DNA of 64,000 nucleotides, taken from Pedobacter suwonensis (GTDB taxonomy: Bacteria > Bacteroidota > Bacteroidia > Sphingobacteriales > Sphingobacteriaceae). Shown in pieces: positions 18,077 through 26,736 of this stretch. The stretch lies in the NCBI RefSeq assembly GCF_900111825.1, contig NZ_FOJM01000005.1, positions 186,001 through 250,000 on the forward strand, read 5' to 3'. Below the pieces are notes generated by a model. The model worked only from the letters and a program-made list of their open reading frames with translations, was not told where the DNA came from and ran no database searches. The position numbers were made by a program, and so were the translations under genes. The first letter of the stretch is position 1. Every line of letters starts with the position of its first letter.

Positions 18077-18381
18077 ATTGATGATGCCACTAAGATTCCA
18101 ATAAAAAAAAATAAATCATATAAAACCAGGTTAAGCATGATTTTTCTAAATCCTATGCCTTGATTTTTGAAAAAGTAGGCTGTGGATTGATAAAACATAA
18201 AGTATATACCTGCAGAAAATGACCAGCCGATAAGTTTGATGAATATGGCGAAAGAATAAATGCCCGGTTGCGAGAAACCATTTAAAATGAAGAATACCGC
18301 AGTTAAAAGACTAACCAGTATATTCCATAAAAAGATGGGTTTGTATATAGTTATGGATTTTTTGAGCAAAGCAATCGACAT
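18019..18381 (-). CDS. Small membrane protein paired with an ABC ATPase
   Basis: A 120-residue hydrophobic protein with three or four predicted helices (about 17-35, 43-63 and 82-102). It has no recognised family. The 58-base overlap with the ATPase gene argues that it is the membrane partner, although it is far smaller than usual permeases. A role as a membrane anchor or resistance factor is equally possible. Confidence 0.65.
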   Translation of the reverse strand: MSIALLKKSITIYKPIFLWNILVSLLTAVFFILNGFSQPGIYSFAIFIKLIGWSFSAGIYFMFYQSTAYFFKNQGIGFRKIMLNLVLYDLFFFIGILVASSICRDFLSTVLINFLQTAKY

Positions 18382-18481
18382 GATTTAAAGATATAAAATC
18401 ATAACGATAAATTTAGTTGCGTATAATAGAAAAAGATTTGGCGGAAGTAGCATCTTTCCTATTATTGTTGACAAACCTGTT

Positions 18482-18522
18482 AAATAACAAAAGACCGGCA
18501 TTTGCCAGTCTTTTGTTATTTC
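18482..18522. terminator. Hairpin terminator downstream of the primary sigma gene
   Basis: AAATAACAAAAGAC (18482-18495) pairs perfectly with GTCTTTTGTTATTT (18509-18522), with an inner GGC/GCC stem. It lies 15 bases past the stop of the minus-strand sigma gene and can act in both directions. Confidence 0.85.
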
Positions 18523-18537
18523 TTTGAATCTGAATTA

Positions 18538-19398
18538 CTATCCTAAATAAGATTTTAGGATTTTGCTTCTTGAAGTATGACGTAAGCGTTGTAGCGCTTT
18601 ATCTTTAATCTGGCGAACACGCTCACGTGTTAAATTAAATTTCTCGCCAATTTCCTCTAACGAAAGTGGGTGGTTAGAACCCAAACCGAAGAATAAAACG
18701 ATAATTTCTCTTTCCCTTTCGGTTAAAGTAGATAAAGAACGTTTAATTTCTTCCGATAAAGATTCGTTGATCAATGAGCTATCCGTATTTGGCTCATGGT
18801 TTTCCAATACATCCAATAATGTATTTTCTTCACCTTGAACAAACGGGGCATCCATAGATACGTGACGGCCTGAATTGCTTAAAGTATCTGAGATTTTATC
18901 AACCGTAGTTTCTAAAATATCTGCCAATTCTTCCGGAGAAGGCTCACGTTCATATTCTTGCTCGAGCTTAGAAAAAGCTTTGCTGATTTTACTTAACGAA
19001 CCTACCTGATTTAAAGGCAAACGTACAATACGGCTTTGCTCAGCAATAGCCTGCAAAATAGATTGACGGATCCACCAAACCGCATAAGAAATAAATTTGA
19101 AACCTTTAGTCTCATCAAAACGCTTTGCCGCTTTAATTAAACCTAAATTGCCCTCATTAATTAAATCGCCTAAAGTTAAACCCTGGTTTTGATATTGTTT
19201 TGCAACAGACACAACGAAACGCAAGTTGGTTTTGGTTAACCGCTCTAATGCAGCCTGATCGCCCTCACGAATCTTCCTTGCTAAAATTACTTCCTCTTCT
19301 GCCGTTATTAAATCTACTTTACCAATTTCGTGCAGGTATTTGTCTAACGACTGACTTTCACGGTTGGTAATGGATTGCGTTATCTTGAGTTGTCTCAT
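18538..19398 (-). CDS. rpoD: Primary RNA polymerase sigma factor (RpoD/SigA)
   Basis: Housekeeping sigma-70 factor, 286 residues. Region 1.2 has LDKYLHEIG, region 2 carries [26 protein letters not shown] and [10 protein letters not shown] (core binding and -10 recognition), region 3 has [11 protein letters not shown], and region 4 has the helix-turn-helix [20 protein letters not shown]. It lacks region 1.1 and the non-conserved insert, as usual for Bacteroidota, which recognise TTG/TAnnTTTG promoters. Monocistronic, with its own promoter and terminator. Confidence 0.95.
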   Translation of the reverse strand: MRQLKITQSITNRESQSLDKYLHEIGKVDLITAEEEVILARKIREGDQAALERLTKTNLRFVVSVAKQYQNQGLTLGDLINEGNLGLIKAAKRFDETKGFKFISYAVWWIRQSILQAIAEQSRIVRLPLNQVGSLSKISKAFSKLEQEYEREPSPEELADILETTVDKISDTLSNSGRHVSMDAPFVQGEENTLLDVLENHEPNTDSSLINESLSEEIKRSLSTLTEREREIIVLFFGLGSNHPLSLEEIGEKFNLTRERVRQIKDKALQRLRHTSRSKILKSYLG

Positions 19399-19436
19399 TT
19401 ATACGTTTTGTGTGCTCTTTTAATTATTGAAGTGTG

Positions 19437-19444
19437 CAAAGTTA
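19437..19444 (-). promoter_or_regulatory. -7 box of the primary sigma gene
   Basis: TAACTTTG on the minus strand, 38 bases before the sigma gene start. The -33 element is not clear. Confidence 0.6.
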
Positions 19445-19809
19445 CGAAATTGTATTGCAATTTGAAAGGATAAAATGCTGAAAATGTTACCGTTTGCACA
19501 CGTTTTTTCTACTTTTACTTACAACAAAAATCATTCCAATAAAGTTTTTGGTGTATTTTGGCTTTCTGATGTGTGTATAACTGTTTTTTAATAATTATTT
19601 ATTGTAAATCAATAAAAATATTTTGATTAGTAATAATTTTATTTTATTCTTGTACAGTAAATTTTAAATAAATATGACCTTTCTGTTTCTACTAATGAAA
19701 CAGAGAAATACAAAAAAAGGTATTCTTTACTGACTAAAGTCAACATGATTTTATGTCAGTGAGGTAAACATTATACAGAAGGCAAAAAACTGACCATTTT
19801 ACACATTTT
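19445..19809. other. Divergent intergenic region, AT-rich, no gene seen
   Basis: About 365 AT-rich bases between the minus-strand sigma gene and the DUF2975 gene. I see no reading frame or stable hairpin. Confidence 0.5.
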
Positions 19810-20403
19810 ATGAACAAGCTTATAAAGATTTTTAGGTACTCCGGATTTTGTTTGATTTTTATCGCGCTCACGTCTATAGCTAATCATTTAATTGATGCTA
19901 TGGATCATTATCATGCAGGAACGCTTTCGATTAATTTAGTTGAAAATAACGTCGTGCAGGAAGTAAAAACTATTGGGAAGGCCAGGTTTACCAATAGCCA
20001 TATCGGTTCATACGCATTTAAACCAACGTTAAAGCAGGCTATTGTTTTATCAGGCGCAGGGATTGATGGCCTTGGTTCTCATGCTGCTTTTTATCTCATT
20101 CTGGGAAGTATAATACTTTTTATAGCTTACAAGCGGCCAGAATGGCTCGAGAACTTAACCGAAGTTAAATTGTGGCAATGGGTAGGCGCAGGTATTATTT
20201 TATTTTTTAGCCTAAAATTTGTTTCTTTTTGGGCCATGAAAGGGTATGTTGAGGATTTGACCGGTAAGGCATTTAAATACCAGCCTATAATTGCTGAAAA
20301 TATAAATTTGGGCGTAATTTCGCTCATTGCTATACTTAGCGTAATTTACGAGTTGCTTTCGTATTCCAGAAGCCTTAAACAGGAAAATGATTTAACCATT
20401 TAG
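19810..20403 (+). CDS. DUF2975-like membrane protein
   Basis: A 197-residue protein with four predicted helices: an N-terminal one (about 8-26), then a periplasmic segment of about 60 residues, then helices near 92-110, 122-142 and 165-185. The layout and the small regulator gene 34 bases downstream match the common DUF2975/YozG pair. The biochemical role of DUF2975 is not known. Confidence 0.7.
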   Translation: MNKLIKIFRYSGFCLIFIALTSIANHLIDAMDHYHAGTLSINLVENNVVQEVKTIGKARFTNSHIGSYAFKPTLKQAIVLSGAGIDGLGSHAAFYLILGSIILFIAYKRPEWLENLTEVKLWQWVGAGIILFFSLKFVSFWAMKGYVEDLTGKAFKYQPIIAENINLGVISLIAILSVIYELLSYSRSLKQENDLTI

Positions 20404-20437
20404 GTTAAATGAAAACATTTTAATTTTATTTACTCAA

Positions 20438-20644
20438 ATGCCTATTATTATAAATTTAGATGTGATGCTCGCCCGTCGCAAAATGTCGCTTACCGAGTTG
20501 AGCGAGCGGGTGGGGATAACGATGTCTAACTTATCCATTCTTAAAACAGGCAAGGCAAAGGCCATCCGCCTGGAGACTTTGGAAGCCATTTGTGCAGTTT
20601 TAGATTGTCAGCCTGGTGATATTCTTGAATTTCGTGCTGAATAA
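20438..20644 (+). CDS. YozG-like Cro/C1-type transcriptional regulator
   Basis: A 68-residue helix-turn-helix protein. MLARRKMSLTELSERVGIT and LSILKTGKAKAIRLETLEAICAVLDCQPGDILE are the classic XRE helices of the short YozG group. Coupled to the DUF2975 membrane gene, it probably regulates that gene or itself. Confidence 0.88.
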   Translation: MPIIINLDVMLARRKMSLTELSERVGITMSNLSILKTGKAKAIRLETLEAICAVLDCQPGDILEFRAE

Positions 20645-20674
20645 ACCTTATAGGTTTTTAAAACCTGTAAGGTT
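20644..20674 (+). terminator. Hairpin after the DUF2975/YozG pair
   Basis: AACCTTATAGGTTTT and AAAACCTGTAAGGTT form a 15-bp stem with one G-U pair, at the stop codon. There is no long T run after it, so it could also be a repeat palindrome. Confidence 0.6.
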
Positions 20675-20719
20675 CGGTGTTACAAAGAATCAGCTGCCCT
20701 GGTTACGTAAACCTGATAG

Positions 20720-20785
20720 GACGGAAAGCCCGGAGCGCAGCGAGGACTTGGAGGGATAGCAGGGCTTTCGGAGCCGAAATGTACA
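20720..20785 (+). repeat. Dispersed repeat (AAGCCCGGAGCGCAGCGAGG type), copy 1
   Basis: The core is AAGCCCGGAGCGCAGCGAGG, then ACTTGGAGGGATAGCAGGGCT. The outer AAAGCCC and GGGCTTT are complementary. A second copy lies on the minus strand at 22488-22553, on the other side of sucC. Confidence 0.8.
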
Positions 20786-20943
20786 GGACCTTGCTTTCCA
20801 AAAAAATATTGACCAACTAAGGCGACTTGGTCAATTGAAATGAAATTGACTGAGTCGAGTTTCGTTTCACCATGAACCGAAACTAAAATAGATTATTCGC
20901 ATACGATACCCCTTCCTGCGGACGCACCTCTGATAGAGGGGAA

Positions 20944-20978
20944 TAAAAAAAACCTTCCAGTTTGCACTGAAAGGTTTT
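20944..20978 (-). terminator. Terminator of sucC
   Basis: On the minus strand AAAACCTTTCAGT pairs with ACTGGAAGGTTTT around a GCAA loop, followed by a run of T. It lies about 40 bases past the sucC stop. Confidence 0.92.
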
Positions 20979-21019
20979 AAAATATGTATTGCTTTAAGCT
21001 TTAGTTTTTTAGCTTTCGC

Positions 21020-22219
21020 TTATGCTTTTTCAGCCAAAACTTTGGTTACTAAATCGGCTGCTTCTTTTAAAGCAATCGCTGAATAAACCTGTAAGCCAGA
21101 CTCATCAATTAATTTTTTAGCTTCTTCGGCATTTGTACCTTGTAAACGGCAGATAATAGGCACAGGGATATTTCCAATTTCTTTGTATGCATCGATAACA
21201 CCCTGAGCAACACGGTCGCAACGTACAATACCACCAAAAATGTTGATCAGGATCGCTTTAACGTTAGGATCTTTCAAAATAATATTAAAAGCCGCTTTAA
21301 CTGTTTGTGCATTTGCAGTTCCGCCTACGTCAAGGAAGTTAGCTGGCTCACCACCCGCCAATTTGATAATATCCATGGTAGCCATTGCCAAACCTGCACC
21401 GTTCACCATACAGCCTACGTTACCATCAAGGTTAACGAAGTTCAGGTTGCTCGCACTGGCTTCAACTTCCATTGGATCTTCCTCGGTAACATCACGCATC
21501 GCAGCATAATCAGGGTGACGGAATAAACCGTTCTCATCCAGATTCACTTTGGCATCTACCGCGATTACTTTATCATCAGAAGTTTTTAATACCGGGTTGA
21601 TTTCGAACATGGAAGAATCGGTTGCTTCGTAAGCTTTGTATAAAGCAGTAACGAATTTTACCATTTCTTTAAAAGCATTACCGCTAACACCTAAGTTAAA
21701 GGCAATTTTACGTGCCTGGAAACCTTGTAAGCCAACTTTAGGATCGATTTCTTCTTTGAAGATTAAATGTGGCGTGTGCTCGGCAACTTCTTCAATATCC
21801 ATACCGCCTTCGGTACTGTACATGATGATATTACGGCCTTTCGCACGATCTAACAATACAGAGATATAGAATTCTTTTGTTTCAGAAGCACCTGGATAAT
21901 AAACATCCTGCGCCACTAAAACTTTGTTCACTTTTTTACCTTCTGGTCCGGTTTGAGGAGTTACCAATTGCATGCCGATGATGTCGGTAGCACGTTGTTT
22001 AACCTCTTCAAGGTTTTTGGCCAATTTAACACCACCACCTTTACCGCGGCCACCAGCGTGGATTTGCGCTTTAATTACAACCCAATCAGAGTTGTAATCG
22101 GTTTTCAGTTGCTTAGCGGCCTCAACAGCTTGTTCAGGAGTATCGGCAACTATTCCTTCTTGAACGTTAACACCGAAACTTTTTAATATTTGTTTACCCT
22201 GGTATTCGTGAATATTCAT
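21020..22219 (-). CDS. sucC: Succinyl-CoA synthetase (ADP-forming), beta subunit
   Basis: TCA-cycle enzyme subunit, 399 residues, that carries the nucleotide-binding ATP-grasp domain. [17 protein letters not shown] is the canonical start, and [18 protein letters not shown] is the nucleotide-binding loop. C-terminal motifs include NFLDVGGTA and [11 protein letters not shown], the CoA-ligase domain contacting the alpha subunit. sucD is not in the window, so the two subunits are encoded apart. The gene is monocistronic with a clear promoter. Confidence 0.97.
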   Translation of the reverse strand: MNIHEYQGKQILKSFGVNVQEGIVADTPEQAVEAAKQLKTDYNSDWVVIKAQIHAGGRGKGGGVKLAKNLEEVKQRATDIIGMQLVTPQTGPEGKKVNKVLVAQDVYYPGASETKEFYISVLLDRAKGRNIIMYSTEGGMDIEEVAEHTPHLIFKEEIDPKVGLQGFQARKIAFNLGVSGNAFKEMVKFVTALYKAYEATDSSMFEINPVLKTSDDKVIAVDAKVNLDENGLFRHPDYAAMRDVTEEDPMEVEASASNLNFVNLDGNVGCMVNGAGLAMATMDIIKLAGGEPANFLDVGGTANAQTVKAAFNIILKDPNVKAILINIFGGIVRCDRVAQGVIDAYKEIGNIPVPIICRLQGTNAEEAKKLIDESGLQVYSAIALKEAADLVTKVLAEKA

Positions 22220-22314
22220 CTGTTTATATTTTTGTCTTTATCTGTCAGATGGAGCCTTTTACTATAAAGATGGTTACTTTAACAGCATCGGGTTCATTTG
22301 CTACAAAATTTGCC

Positions 22315-22344
22315 CAAAGCTACAATTTCACAGCTTTTAAACAA
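22315..22344 (-). promoter_or_regulatory. sucC promoter
   Basis: On the minus strand TTG (22342-22344), an exact 19-bp spacer and TAGCTTTG (22315-22322). It implies a leader of about 90 nt before sucC. Confidence 0.85.
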
Positions 22345-22487
22345 ATAGAATTTGCCGATTTTTTAAGAAAATGAACGTTTTATGTTAAACGGGAAATTAG
22401 TGTTTGTCATGTACGTTGGTTTATGGTATCCGGCTGATTTGGCAGATATTCTTTATTTGCAAGTGACGGGGCAGTTTCTGATGGCGG

Positions 22488-22553
22488 CCGGTAGCCCTGC
22501 TTTCCGCTATAAGTCCTCACTACGTTCCGGGCTTACCGCTGCAATCAGGCTTA
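22488..22553 (-). repeat. Dispersed repeat (AAGCCCGGAACGTAGTGAGG type), copy 2
   Basis: Read on the minus strand it gives TAAGCCCGGAACGTAGTGAGG followed by ACTTATAGCGGAAAGCAGGGCT, clearly related to 20720-20785 but inverted relative to it. The rest of the 425-base gap upstream of sucC shows no gene. Confidence 0.8.
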
Positions 22554-22644
22554 AAAACAATGTTTGTTAATACCAAACGCAACAAAATATATCCTCTGCA
22601 TTAACCATCTTAAATCTGCCCGAACGAAACGTTAATGGCATCGG

Positions 22645-22956
22645 TTAACTTCCTGCAAACCGCGTTCCGAAGATCCCAACGGCCAATTCTGCCCAGACGA
22701 GGAATAAGGCTATCAATATGACAATGAGAACTATTGTTCTTAACGTGCCACTTTTCAAGTTCCTGATTACAAGTTCCAGGGCCAATCCGGTGCTGAATAA
22801 TAAGGCGCCGGCTACCAGAAAATCGGATAAATCCCACTTTACTTCAGTTGTAAATTGCATGGCGATCAGCGGAATGCTTAAAATTAATATTACAACGCCA
22901 AATATAATGGCGATACGTGTTGATGGTGACTTAAATCCTGACTGTAGATTTTTCAT
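22645..22956 (-). CDS. Small membrane protein, function unknown
   Basis: A 103-residue protein with three predicted helices (about 15-33, 43-60 and 72-95) and a basic N-terminus (MKNLQSGFKSPSTR). No family is recognised beyond a generic conserved membrane protein. It stands apart from the DUF4173 cluster by 120 bases. Confidence 0.7.
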   Translation of the reverse strand: MKNLQSGFKSPSTRIAIIFGVVILILSIPLIAMQFTTEVKWDLSDFLVAGALLFSTGLALELVIRNLKSGTLRTIVLIVILIALFLVWAELAVGIFGTRFAGS

Positions 22957-23077
22957 AATTTCTAAGGTTTTAATATACGATTAATTAATTTTTAATTCCC
23001 CCGATGCGTTTGCATCAGGGGAAAAATTTCCAACTAAGGTTGGAGAGGTGGAGCGGTTAATTATAAGTGGATCTCTG

Positions 23078-23671
23078 TTAATAATTTAGGCGGTACCAGT
23101 TCTTTTCTATTTTGAAATTATCCCCTTTGACTCTTAATCTGATATAATTTTCTATGCGTTTAATTTCGTCTGGATCATTGGTGTAAACAAATGCTGAATA
23201 GTGATCTAAAAAACCACGATTAATAAAAAATGTTACCGTTAATTGGTTTTTGGCACCTAGTTGTATTACGATATCGTTTCCTCCATTGGATATCAGTGAA
23301 TACTTGAATTTTTCAAGGTAAAAGGTTGATTTGTCAGGATTATACTTTAAATTTCCATTTTTAAGTTTTGCGATGATTTCTTTCCGCTGATTTTTTCTAA
23401 GGTGCCAATCTATTTTTTCAATGTAAGCTTCACTAAAGAGTGAAGTTGCACCTATCGTTATACTGAAAACTAGTGCTATAACATGAAATTTAGTTGTTCT
23501 CCCTCTTTTTGCAGCAATTTGATGGAGTAATAACGCTGAGAGAAAGAATCCCGCCAAGATATATGGCCCTAGGAGAAAAAGAGCTCCAAGCCCCCATGTA
23601 TAAAAGTATATAAATGGTCCCTGAAGGATTGCCAGGATAATAACTGATAAAGCCAAGACATTCTTTAACAT
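23078..23671 (-). CDS. Membrane protein, function unknown
   Basis: A 197-residue protein with three N-terminal helices (about 5-22, 28-50 and 63-82) and a soluble C-terminal domain of about 105 residues that is rich in Lys and beta strands. It starts three bases after the stop of the DUF4173 gene, so the two are cotranscribed. No known family is recognised. Confidence 0.7.
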   Translation of the reverse strand: MLKNVLALSVIILAILQGPFIYFYTWGLGALFLLGPYILAGFFLSALLLHQIAAKRGRTTKFHVIALVFSITIGATSLFSEAYIEKIDWHLRKNQRKEIIAKLKNGNLKYNPDKSTFYLEKFKYSLISNGGNDIVIQLGAKNQLTVTFFINRGFLDHYSAFVYTNDPDEIKRIENYIRLRVKGDNFKIEKNWYRLNY

Positions 23672-23674
23672 ATT

Positions 23675-25240
23675 TTAATTCTTTTGATCGACCCCAAAAT
23701 ATTTCGCTGTATTCCAATCCTGCAAATTCCATGATAACCAGCTTTCCTGATGATAACGCTCTTTAAAATAACCGATTCGTTGATCCAGTTTTCTCATTAA
23801 AGCTTCTTGTGGCTGGTCTACTTTGGCAATTTCCGAATCGTTATTGGTTGAGGGATGTATTTTTGACCGGTTTTTATCTAAAATAGGCAAGGTCTTTTCT
23901 GATAAAGAAGTGAGGTAGTAAGGATCGATAGAAACGGTGTCGACGTGATTGAGGTTGTATTTTACAATTAAAACATCCCAATTGATAAAGGTAAAGGTCA
24001 ATAGCAGGGCAAACCATACATTTCCGTTTACTTTGAAGAGATAGAATATGGTTTTCTGTTTAGCTACTTTAAAATAAACCGTTGCCAAACCAATAATGCA
24101 AAGGGTGGCGAATACTAAAACACCGATTCTTTTATGGGTTAAACCATGAAATTCGATGTAGTAACCATCACGGATGAATACGGATATGATCAGGATAAAA
24201 TTCTGGACCATCCAGGCATAGGCCAATGCCCTTAACGTTTTACTTTTTGGGTAAAAATTTAAATTTCCCCTGAAATAGTATAAGATTACTGCCATGGCCA
24301 TTACAATGCTAAAGATCAATGAATTTGTGCCCTGGTGCAGTTCACCTGAGAAATTACCCGTAGGTTCGTAGCCAAACCAAAGTGTGGTAATGTCAATGGT
24401 ATTTAGCATTAGCAAGAGCAGGTTAAGCGCAGCGAATGAAATGACACCAACGATATACTCTGTTTTTAATGCCATTTTCCGTGTTAACAGGTTGCCTGTA
24501 AATGTTTTTGCGATATTATACCATATTGTTTTCTGTCCCAGGCTTCTTCTGATCCGGTGCAATTGTTCTTTACCTTTCAGCTCTGTTTTTTCAAGGCTTT
24601 TATCAAAAAATGCCAGTAGTAAACCTCCTGTTAAAACCAATCCAAAACATAAATGCATAATGCGTTCAAAACTCAGGTCTTTAAAAAAGAAGTGTAGTAA
24701 TTGATCTAAAAAGTCGCCAATGTGATTTAAGATGTTTTCTGCATAATGTGCAAAAACATTATTTGCAGCTGCATAAAGGCATGAAAATAGGATTACAATG
24801 ATAACCGGTACGAAGATATATTTAATCAGAGTGAAAAAGGGCTTAAGGCTTACATTGCCCATACTGATTTGGCTGAGTTGTTTTATGGCATTAAATGGCA
24901 CGGTGACCATCTGAAGAATGGCTGCTAAAAAAGCAGTAAAAATGGTCCTGATTTGTTGTTGATGACCAAAGCCAATAAATAGCAATAAACTGATGTAATA
25001 AGTCACCACGGATAAATCAGAATTGTTAATAACCACTAATATCGCTGCCAGCAGGTGTGCCAAGCCGTAAATTTTTAGTTTGGTGCTTTTAATCACATCC
25101 GGATTAATAAAAGTGATTGCCAGCAGATATATACTGTAAATAAGCAGATTGAGCGCAAGTCGTTCTTTCCAAAAAAGAAAAGTAAACAGCAGGCCGCCCA
25201 GTAGGGTAGAGAGGAGTAATAAGTTGGATTTTGTTTTCAT
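23675..25240 (-). CDS. DUF4173/DUF4153-type polytopic membrane protein
   Basis: A 521-residue protein with about ten to twelve predicted helices. The region from TEYIVGVISFAALNLLL to THKRIGVLVFATLCIIGL matches the core of DUF4173. A C-terminal extension of about 85 residues after the last helix appears soluble. It sits in a minus-strand cluster with a winged-helix regulator; family members often occur next to such regulators. Function unknown. Confidence 0.78.
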   Translation of the reverse strand: MKTKSNLLLLSTLLGGLLFTFLFWKERLALNLLIYSIYLLAITFINPDVIKSTKLKIYGLAHLLAAILVVINNSDLSVVTYYISLLLFIGFGHQQQIRTIFTAFLAAILQMVTVPFNAIKQLSQISMGNVSLKPFFTLIKYIFVPVIIVILFSCLYAAANNVFAHYAENILNHIGDFLDQLLHFFFKDLSFERIMHLCFGLVLTGGLLLAFFDKSLEKTELKGKEQLHRIRRSLGQKTIWYNIAKTFTGNLLTRKMALKTEYIVGVISFAALNLLLLMLNTIDITTLWFGYEPTGNFSGELHQGTNSLIFSIVMAMAVILYYFRGNLNFYPKSKTLRALAYAWMVQNFILIISVFIRDGYYIEFHGLTHKRIGVLVFATLCIIGLATVYFKVAKQKTIFYLFKVNGNVWFALLLTFTFINWDVLIVKYNLNHVDTVSIDPYYLTSLSEKTLPILDKNRSKIHPSTNNDSEIAKVDQPQEALMRKLDQRIGYFKERYHQESWLSWNLQDWNTAKYFGVDQKN

Positions 25241-25252
25241 TTTGTTTAAGGT

Positions 25253-25558
25253 TTATAAATTGAAATGGCTTAGGATGAAAATGTACAGGAGTACTAAAGG
25301 AATATTTAATAGCATGCAGATGACCGTAACTATGGAGTTTCTCCAATAGGACTTATTAAAAATAAGCTCTACTAAAATTATCGCTAGCACGAAGACGTTT
25401 GAAATCGCAGCTCCAATTGTAAAAACAGCCCCTGCTATCATTAAAAAAAGAGAGTTTGATATTAAATAGGTTACAAATATCAATGTTCCAACAAGCGCAG
25501 AATAGTAAGCTATTTTTTTGCCTAAGTAATTCATTTGAGATTCAGGTATTTCTTCCAT
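25253..25558 (-). CDS. Small membrane protein under its own regulated promoter
   Basis: A 101-residue protein with three predicted helices (about 15-30, 38-60 and 75-98). The gene begins 54 bases after the regulator stop and is preceded by TAACTTTG overlapping the palindrome CTTTGAATTTCAAAG, then GCACTTTTAAAA, the same leader as the first gene of the cluster. It lies 12 bases before the DUF4173 gene. Confidence 0.72.
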   Translation of the reverse strand: MEEIPESQMNYLGKKIAYYSALVGTLIFVTYLISNSLFLMIAGAVFTIGAAISNVFVLAIILVELIFNKSYWRNSIVTVICMLLNIPLVLLYIFILSHFNL

Positions 25559-25576
25559 TATAATGTTTTAAAAGTG

Positions 25577-25594
25577 CTTTGAAATTCAAAGTTA
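25577..25594 (-). promoter_or_regulatory. Operator/-7 box before the 101-aa membrane gene
   Basis: The palindrome CTTTGAATTTCAAAG (25577-25591, forward CTTTGAAATTCAAAG) overlaps the minus-strand -7 box TAACTTTG (25587-25594). It matches the second site at 26559. Confidence 0.75.
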
Positions 25595-25612
25595 AAGTTC
25601 AAAAAAAACAGC

Positions 25613-25909
25613 TTACAGCTTCCTGATCATTTTTTCAAGTGCATCTAAATGCGCTTTAAAAGCTTGCCTGCCCAATTCGGTGATGGAGTAGGTGGTACTC
25701 GTTTTACGCCCAATAAAACCTTTGTGTACCTTGATAAATTCAGCTTGTTCTAATGTGTTCAGGTGTGAAGCCAAATTTCCATCCGTTAATTCCAGCATTT
25801 GTTTTAGGTCATTAAAGCCAATTTCATTATTTACCACCAGCATAGACATAACGCCCAGCCTGATCCGGCTATCGAATATTTTGTTTAAATCTGCTATCGG
25901 GTTTTTCAT
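25613..25909 (-). CDS. Winged-helix transcriptional regulator (ArsR/MarR-like, HTH_34 type)
   Basis: A 98-residue DNA-binding protein. DSRIRLGVMSMLV opens the first helix, LKQMLELTDGNLASHLNTLEQAEFI is the recognition helix-turn-helix, and GRKTSTTYSITELGRQAF is the beta wing and final helix. There is no effector domain or metal-binding Cys cluster. It is two bases from the upstream membrane gene and probably cotranscribed with it. Two palindromes in this cluster are its likely sites. Confidence 0.88.
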   Translation of the reverse strand: MKNPIADLNKIFDSRIRLGVMSMLVVNNEIGFNDLKQMLELTDGNLASHLNTLEQAEFIKVHKGFIGRKTSTTYSITELGRQAFKAHLDALEKMIRKL

Positions 25910-25911
25910 CG

Positions 25912-26547
25912 TTACTGACCTCGCTCATATTTAAAATACATTAAAAGACCATAAACAATGTGTAGTATGCCGAAGCCCAAAGCCCAGAAAATTAATCCAT
26001 AACCCAAATAAAACATACAGATCAATCCTAATATCACCTCGCAAAAGCCTAAATAACGGATATCACTGTAGGTAAACTTACTGGCGTTAATCAAGGCTAA
26101 ACCATAAAAAATGAGGCAGCTCGGCGCGATAATGCTATAGGTATTTGGGTGGTTAATTAATAAAGCGATGATAAATAATCCTCCGGTAAACAAAGGAATA
26201 AATAAGTTGATTAAAAGTGATTTAGAGGTTTTATCCCAGATTGGGAGATTGTTTTTCTGACTTTTTCTGTAGGTAAATAAAACACCGCCAGCCAAAGCAA
26301 TTACCAAAACAAAGAGCCCTAGTTTGATCAGGTTAAATTCGAGATCCATTTCCCCATCCACGCCATAACCATAACCTCTTTTATTAATGAATTTGTTGAT
26401 TTCATCATTTGCAAAATAAGCACCAATTAACGCTATCGCACCTGCGAAAACACCTGATAGACCACTCAAAGAAATAAATCTTGATGACCTGTCCATCATA
26501 TTTCTGATATCTTTTAAGGTACTTAGTTGTTCTTCAGGGCTGTTCAT
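25912..26547 (-). CDS. Membrane protein cotranscribed with the regulator
   Basis: A 211-residue protein starting MNSPEEQLSTLKDIRNMMDRSSRF, with about six predicted helices. A longer start at 26634 adds 29 residues that run through the promoter, so the ATG at 26547 is preferred. The N-terminal soluble part (about 25 residues) may face the cytoplasm and sense a signal. It is the first gene of the cluster and overlaps no other. Confidence 0.72.
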   Translation of the reverse strand: MNSPEEQLSTLKDIRNMMDRSSRFISLSGLSGVFAGAIALIGAYFANDEINKFINKRGYGYGVDGEMDLEFNLIKLGLFVLVIALAGGVLFTYRKSQKNNLPIWDKTSKSLLINLFIPLFTGGLFIIALLINHPNTYSIIAPSCLIFYGLALINASKFTYSDIRYLGFCEVILGLICMFYLGYGLIFWALGFGILHIVYGLLMYFKYERGQ

Positions 26548-26558
26548 TTTTAAAAGTG

Positions 26559-26573
26559 CTTTGTTTTTCAAAG
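26559..26573. promoter_or_regulatory. Palindromic operator CTTTG-N5-CAAAG
   Basis: CTTTGTTTTTCAAAG forms perfect 5-bp arms. It overlaps the -7 box and is followed (minus strand) by GCACTTTTAAAA, exactly as at 25577. Confidence 0.75.
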
Positions 26574-26598
26574 TTAGATTGAATATTGAGATTTGCAA
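26569..26598 (-). promoter_or_regulatory. Promoter of the regulator/membrane cluster
   Basis: On the minus strand TTG (26596-26598), an exact 19-bp spacer, and TAACTTTG (26569-26576). The operator covers the -7 box and the start site. Confidence 0.85.
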
Positions 26599-26724
26599 AT
26601 CTTTTTTGGTTTTTTCTTTTGTGGCCGATTGCACAGGTTATTGGATTACGCAGGTTTTAAAAATGCTAATTTTGCTATGCTTCCAGTCTTTGTGCTTTGG
26701 TCTTTACTCTTTAACCTTTTTTAT

Positions 26725-26732
26725 TAAATTTG
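26725..26732 (+). promoter_or_regulatory. -7 box TAAATTTG directly before ATG
   Basis: It matches TAnnTTTG and ends four bases before the lolD-like ATG. No good -33 element is present. Confidence 0.5.
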
Positions 26733-26736
26733 AACC

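Noticed and set aside
22382..22570. 62-residue plus-strand ORF upstream of sucC
   Set aside because: Its second half translates the dispersed repeat at 22488-22553, and the sucC promoter lies in the same gap.
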